Shown here piece by piece: positions 58,750 through 64,000 of a stretch of DNA of 64,000 nucleotides; within the stretch, counting starts at the first letter, position 1; the number at the start of each line of letters is the position of its first letter. This DNA comes from Ascidia mentula. Taxonomy: Eukaryota > Chordata > Ascidiacea > Phlebobranchia > Ascidiidae. Position numbers and translations under genes: made by a program. Location of the stretch: positions 11,227,001 through 11,291,000 of the forward strand of contig OX387204.1 in the NCBI GenBank assembly GCA_947561715.1, given 5' to 3'. A model generated the notes under the pieces. That model did not search any database, had not been told where the DNA came from, and saw nothing but the letters and a program-made list of their open reading frames with translations.

Positions 58750-60700
58750 TTTGTCCTAACTGTTTGGCGCTGAATGCAACTGCCTTTGGTCGGCGGTTCC
58801 CTTTTACTGTATTGGGAGGTTTCCTAATGATACAAATATGACATTCGTAGAGTCAACACCAGAAGCATGCTTTAGGCCTATATCATCATGCAGTGCCGTG
58901 CAGGATTTTTTCGACCGAATAATTTTATGAGATTATCGAAACGCTGTCTATGACAACAGGAGCTATTCTTCGCATCTTTGTGCGATAATGTGAAGTTGCC
59001 ATCGTTATATGCAAGGTTTTCCAGGCCAACCTGTACCCTTCGGCTGGATCTTTCGCGTTTAAGCGTTCATTTTTTTCGCGAATATGGAGCTTGCAGTGCT
59101 GCACCAAATACAACAGTCGAATCTTGCCATTGTGGGCCTTTCTACCAAAATGTAAGTATCAAACTGTCGAACGAGTTTTGCCAGCAATATCGAATTTGGT
59201 TATTTCAAGACTGGAGAAATATTTTGGGGTCCAGGGCAATATAAATTTGCGCTTGCTTGAGGTATCTCATCGACTGCTATCGGTCCTATGACTTGCAATG
59301 CGTGCTGTAGGCAACGTTCACAAGCGCTTCCATGTGTTGCGCATTTGACCTAAGTTGTGTGCACATGTCCCGTACAACATCTTACGACAATAATTGTGAG
59401 CTCGTGCGTTATAAAACGGTTTGCAGTAATTGTGGGTAAGAAGAGGGGTATAAGTGGCTTCAGCTTCAGCGAGTTGCAAATCACGGCACATTTGCGAAGA
59501 GTGTTTCCAGCTGGGGCTTTAGAAACCTCCACATTTTTTATTTTTATTATCAGTCCTACAGTTTGCCTGTGACCCAATTTCACGGCGTGGATGATCAAAT
59601 CAATTTTCAAAACTTCTTTTGTTGACGATTATTAGTTTGTCAACGATAACACGACTAAATCAACAGGCTCAACAGCCAGATAAGCTCGTCACTAGTTTTT
59701 TCCGTGCCGTTGTAAAAAACTGTTTCTATATTTGCGGCGCAGTTAACGAACTGTGACACATTCACTAAACAACAACGTCACACTTGCAATATTCGTGAAC
59801 GGTGAAACTCATACACACCAATTCAAGATTCGCAATTAAAGTCCAACTTCGATCCTCAACCGATTGCGCCATGTAAAAGCGGTGAGCAGTTCACAGCACA
59901 AGTTAACAATTTGGTTGTGTTAGTTGTCTGCAATCCCCATGGCGTTTCCATTGTTCCGAAATGAAGCATACGTCGAGGCTAAAATTTTCATAAAAGATCG
60001 CACTGCCAGTCTTTTTGTGTGTTTTTTGGCATCTGACGAATAAAGACAGATCTGTTCCAACTTCGCACACCAAAATAAAGACAGTGCCAACTTCGAACGC
60101 CAAAGCGTTATAAAAGACATGTAATGACGGATGATTTCAAATGCGATGCATCTTGTCATGTCGATTTCCAATAAAGAGAAATAAATTATGGTTCATGTAT
60201 GAAGATGTACTGAAGCGACCCACTTATGACTACTCGCAACTTTGTATCACTTGAATAGCTCGCAACTTTGTATCATTTGAATAGCCAATAAAATAGGTAT
60301 GAGACAAAAATACGTATGAGCTATAACGTACCTAAAATTGAGTTCAAAAAATATTGGGAAGATGCCTGACTATTTGAGAATACATCAAGTTTTTGACAAT
60401 CAAATATAGGCTTTGTTTACCTGTACGACTGCAAACTCAAAAATCCGCAAACTGTCGGCCGAATCATAAAAAAAGGAAATTGTGAGAAAGTTCCGGTCGA
60501 GTGGTTTCTGATAATCGCAAGGGGAGAAGGGAAGGAGATAGTTTTGCCTGATGTTTTAGTTCTGACTTTCAAGGATTTCTTGTGATTTTAAAATATTGAC
60601 AAATTGTTAGCAGTTCTTAACTTGTTATAACTTGTTTTTGCGCAAAATTTTTTCGTAATGCATACTGCACCAGTGCAACTCACTCCAAGCAATAATTTTC
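58750..60700. other. GC-richer unassigned region, probable repeat debris
   Basis: About 58940-59620 has higher GC and - strand frames with no recognisable domain. At 60229-60285 a GACTACTCGCAACTTTGTATCA-like unit is tandemly duplicated (ACTCGCAACTTTGTATCA, then GCTCGCAACTTTGTATCA). Around 60045-60105, CCAACTTCG(C/A)ACACC and CCAACTTCGAACGCC form another short direct repeat. No gene is supported. Confidence 0.35.
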
Positions 60701-63045
60701 TTTTCAAAGTTGCTGCCCCTCAATCTACCATAGCATAATACAGTGGTGTCCAACTAAAATGCGATGTAAGGCCAAAATTGATGTTGCTTTTTCGAAAAGA
60801 GCCGCTGCAAATGTCAACAGTCACTTCATTACATCGGTGAATAACACAAAGACGCACTTTATTGAACTATTTTTTAATGAGATAGGCCTAATTGGTTTTA
60901 AATATTTCCCTTCCATGTTTTTAAAATTGCTACTGCGGTAATTACGTTTGATTGGTGATTATACTGTCATGTAAGTGCATTATGACTTAACAAAGAGGTT
61001 TAATATCAATGTTATTCACCGGATTGCTAGTTTGGATTTGCCAAACCTTTTTTTAGTCATAACATAACTTTGACATGATATTTTTGTGACATTCTTGCAA
61101 TCAGAAGGGCAGCACAAATTGCTCCATTGGGCCACATGTGGGCATTGGACAACACTGCTCTAATACTGTTTCAATAGTATTCTTCATTTTTTTGCAATTG
61201 GGTATTTTGATAGCAATTTCTTATTCCATAGCAAATTTCCATTGCAAAGGCACTAAATTTGTTTAGCTAAAAATTCAAATTAGAACAAAACATCTTGTTG
61301 CAAAACAGTCGCACTTTTTAGATACATGCTATTGAATTTTTGTTAAGCTCTTGTATTACAATAAAAAATACAAAAATTACTGAGATGATCTGTATCTTTT
61401 TGTGGATTACAGGGTTTTATTGTTAAACCTGAACAAGCAACAAGAATAAAACTCTGTTTTGTTAAGTGACTTGTTATGAGGTTCTCATTTGTGACAATAG
61501 GTGTGCTGATTGTTTGTCTAGCTAGATCAAAGGTCCCCTAATGTTGCGAGTTACAATGTACAACTGCGTCGTTGTAATGTTGTTGGTGTGTTGCAAGCTT
61601 TCTTGCAGATTTATAAATATTATATTCATATCATTGTTGTTTTCAGCTATTGCAGTGTTATAAATTCAAATTATAGTATTTTGAAAGCGAATTTATCTCT
61701 AATATAGGTCACTCTATAATGACAGTAGATAGGCCTAGTATCTCTAAGGTCAAAGAGTTTTGGGTGCGTCTTTGTAACCAAGGTGATCCAAAGGGGGCGG
61801 TTTTGGGGTCTGGACCTCTCTTTTCTGTAACGTGACCAGTCTTTTCAATCATTTTTTATTTCTGCCCTTACAAAAAGCTTTAAACAAGTAGTGCATTGCA
61901 GTGAATCCCCCCCTTCAAAAATTTCTGGGATCACCTAAATTTCTGGGATTTTGTTTGGATGAGCGGGTCAGCCAGTTCATGAAAATTGGTAACCTCTGTG
62001 CCAGAGAAATGAGTTTATAAAGTAGCCCACTTTTACCAATTTTATTCCAAACTGCACTTGTATAAAAGAATTTCTGCAATGTGCCATGTCACTCTCAGGT
62101 TTATAACTTTCTATATGTACCCTGTATGTGACAGACTGACTGCTTTAAAACTCTATTGGCATGAGCTTATCCTTGCTTCATCATGTGCAGTAATTTCCAT
62201 AACAACCAAACTGCAACCAATAAATACTGTTGTGTATTAAATGGCACAATGTTGATCATTGAATTTCTGTTTTTTGGGTCATTAGGTTCATTAAACACAA
62301 TCAAGCAAAAGTGTTGATAATTATATAGTTAGTTATCAATATTTGATAAAAACATTTGCTTGCATTTATTAACTGCTACATAATGTCTCTTTTTGATCAA
62401 GAACCGCAATGTGTTTGTCATTAATAAATTAAAACATAGAAGTTGGCACAAGATTTTGTTTTGGGAAGTCATTTGAATTGTCTACAACTGGGTTTACCAG
62501 GTCTTCAATATGCTTTTATTTCAATAATTCAATTTAAATATACTTGACAAAATAACAATGAATGGCAAATACAAAGTACAGTAAGGACTAAAATTATATT
62601 TTTTAGATTGTATTTAAGCTGCTTTTAATTGCTCAGCAGCTCCAGTAGGTATGGTTCAAATTTGATATCCAGCAACTCTGTAATTTAAGACTGGATGGTG
62701 GCTTTATTTGAGTTACATCTAAAGCTCTGAAACAACAGAAACCCTTTTGGTATGTATCTGTGATCATGTTTCCCTAAAATTTACAGTTTGAATAGATATG
62801 ATAAGCAGAGTCTGCTTATTTAAATATTTTATATTTGTGTATTTATATATATTTTTAATATATTGTTTGCTTTGTTTGTACTTAGCAACCATAAACATTG
62901 CATTAACCTTATACATTTTAAATATGGACCAGTTCTTTGTGTTAAGTTAGTGATAGCTTGGTGAAATTAAGCATTTATGACTCTTATGTGCATTTATGAC
63001 CATTTCAGGACATTTTTAGAACTGCTATGCATATGTAGCCTAAGT
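60701..63045. other. AT-rich unassigned region
   Basis: I see no coding exon, RNA gene or clear transposon. The open frames at 60759-60941 and 62058-62240 are short and without context. Confidence 0.4.
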
Positions 63046-63047
63046 TT

Positions 63048-63232
63048 GAAACCAAGTGTTTCTGATTACCGTCAGTCGGTTAATTTATGAAATACGAAAA
63101 ATCGATTTCGCTTACAAAGGCATCATCAGTTTCTGCAAATAAAATGCAATAAAACACACGAAGCATCCTTTACACAAGATAAGCATTAATCAGAAACACT
63201 CGTTTCAAACTTTTGCTATCGCTCTAGATTCT
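63048..63232 (-). repeat. Short inverted-repeat element with hammerhead-like core
   Basis: The arms AGTTTGAAACCAAGTGTTTC (near 63048) and its near complement ending about 63215 enclose, on -, CTGATGATGCC TTTGTAA GCGAAATCG (63103-63129). It has the same organisation as the element at 39005-39175. Confidence 0.6.
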
Positions 63233-64000
63233 GTCTACTTTAGAGATTACATTTCATATGTAGCCTATTGTGGTTTAACAAAGTAAGAGTGTATGCTAAT
63301 GTCCTTTTGAATGTATGTTTGTTTATTATTTATTCATTCCATAGGATAAGTCTTTGTCACATGCAGTCATGCATGTATATATACTTTGTGTTTATTTGGT
63401 ATGCACTTAAAAAAATATAACCAGGCTATTTTTGTCGCAGATTGTAGAACCTGATTAAAAATATTGATGATGAACGGAAATTCAGGTAAAGTATAAAAAT
63501 TGCTTTTTATTCCTTTGTGTAATTAAAGTTACCGAGTATCAGGCAAGGGCGTTTGTATATATGGTATTATAATGTTTTCATTTTATGTTTGATTTATAAT
63601 ATGTACGCCACCCAACCTTACTTGCCAAACAATGATACTATTCTCTCTTAGATTGTTTTTGGTGCTATGTTGCATTGTGAGGCATAAATTATCAAAACTT
63701 TAACATAGTAAGTTAAAAAAACTTGTTGAAAGTATGATAAAATCTCAATACATCTCGAATATTTATTACTAATTTGCCCATCAAGCACATTTTTCTATCT
63801 CATTAAGTATTATGTAGAAAATAATTGAACTAGTTAAAACTACAAAAATATGCACCTGTATCTGTTTTTTAAAAATAAAGTTACTATTGCTGATTGCTAT
63901 TGGGGCAATCCAGTCTTGTTTTAATACTGACTTTACTTTGAAGGTCTTTCTGTTCAAAGCAATTGTGATCAACCTGATGCGGATGCAATAAAAATGTTTA
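63233..64000. other. AT-rich end of window
   Basis: Nothing recognisable; the - frame at 63781-63972 has no domain. Confidence 0.4.

Noticed and set aside
59350..59610. Opposed ORFs of 86 and 71 residues
   Set aside because: No family or splice context; more likely repeat debris.
1..64000. CRISPR arrays, bacterial operons or ribosome-binding sites
   Set aside because: The DNA is clearly intron-containing eukaryotic sequence; the only regular array is the 115 bp repeat.

Overview
The window is metazoan nuclear DNA: about one third GC, with intron-rich genes spliced at GT-AG (a few GC-AG) sites and many transposon remnants between and inside genes. An invertebrate is clear from compact introns (57 bp to about 2 kb) and the mobile-element mix. 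A tunicate or similar deuterostome is my best guess, but this rests on general features only. Exon structures were worked out by hand from splice sites, reading phase and remembered family sequences. They close in frame for every complete gene except SVOP.

Layout: 1-6 kb holds a decayed MULE-type DNA transposon with a Ulp1-like protease and a PHD-like finger, ending in a ~115 bp tandem array. ANKFY1 (Rabankyrin-5) is on + at 6.8-15.0 kb. GCLC (glutamate-cysteine ligase catalytic subunit) is on - at 16.4-21.4 kb. A large two-domain (two-pore-type) cation channel with a C-terminal SH3 domain is on - at 22.8-32.2 kb. A Penelope-like retroelement remnant with its RT core deleted lies at 33.8-35.2 kb. 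ARIH1 (Ariadne RBR ubiquitin ligase) is on - at 36.3-38.9 kb. Two long inverted-repeat elements fill 39.5-44.7 kb. SVOP (MFS transporter) is on - at 47.7-53.0 kb. AAGAB (adaptin-binding p34) is on + at 55.3-57.2 kb. The last 6.7 kb has one candidate secreted-peptide ORF and otherwise repeats or unassigned sequence.

The genes are unrelated housekeeping and trafficking genes, not a pathway cluster. ANKFY1 and AAGAB both act in endosomal or adaptor trafficking, and the channel family is endolysosomal, but adjacency alone does not imply cooperation.

The most interesting points are: (i) the channel's C-terminal SH3 domain and acidic residues in both pore filters; (ii) a dispersed family of CTGANGA...GAAA hairpins resembling hammerhead ribozyme cores, one of them at the 3' end of the Penelope-like element; (iii) three GC-AG introns in two neighbouring genes; (iv) a near-perfect palindrome of two tRNA-Thr-like SINE heads; (v) a ~2.9 kb element with long complex inverted termini and a Merlin/ISXO2-like zinc-binding fragment.
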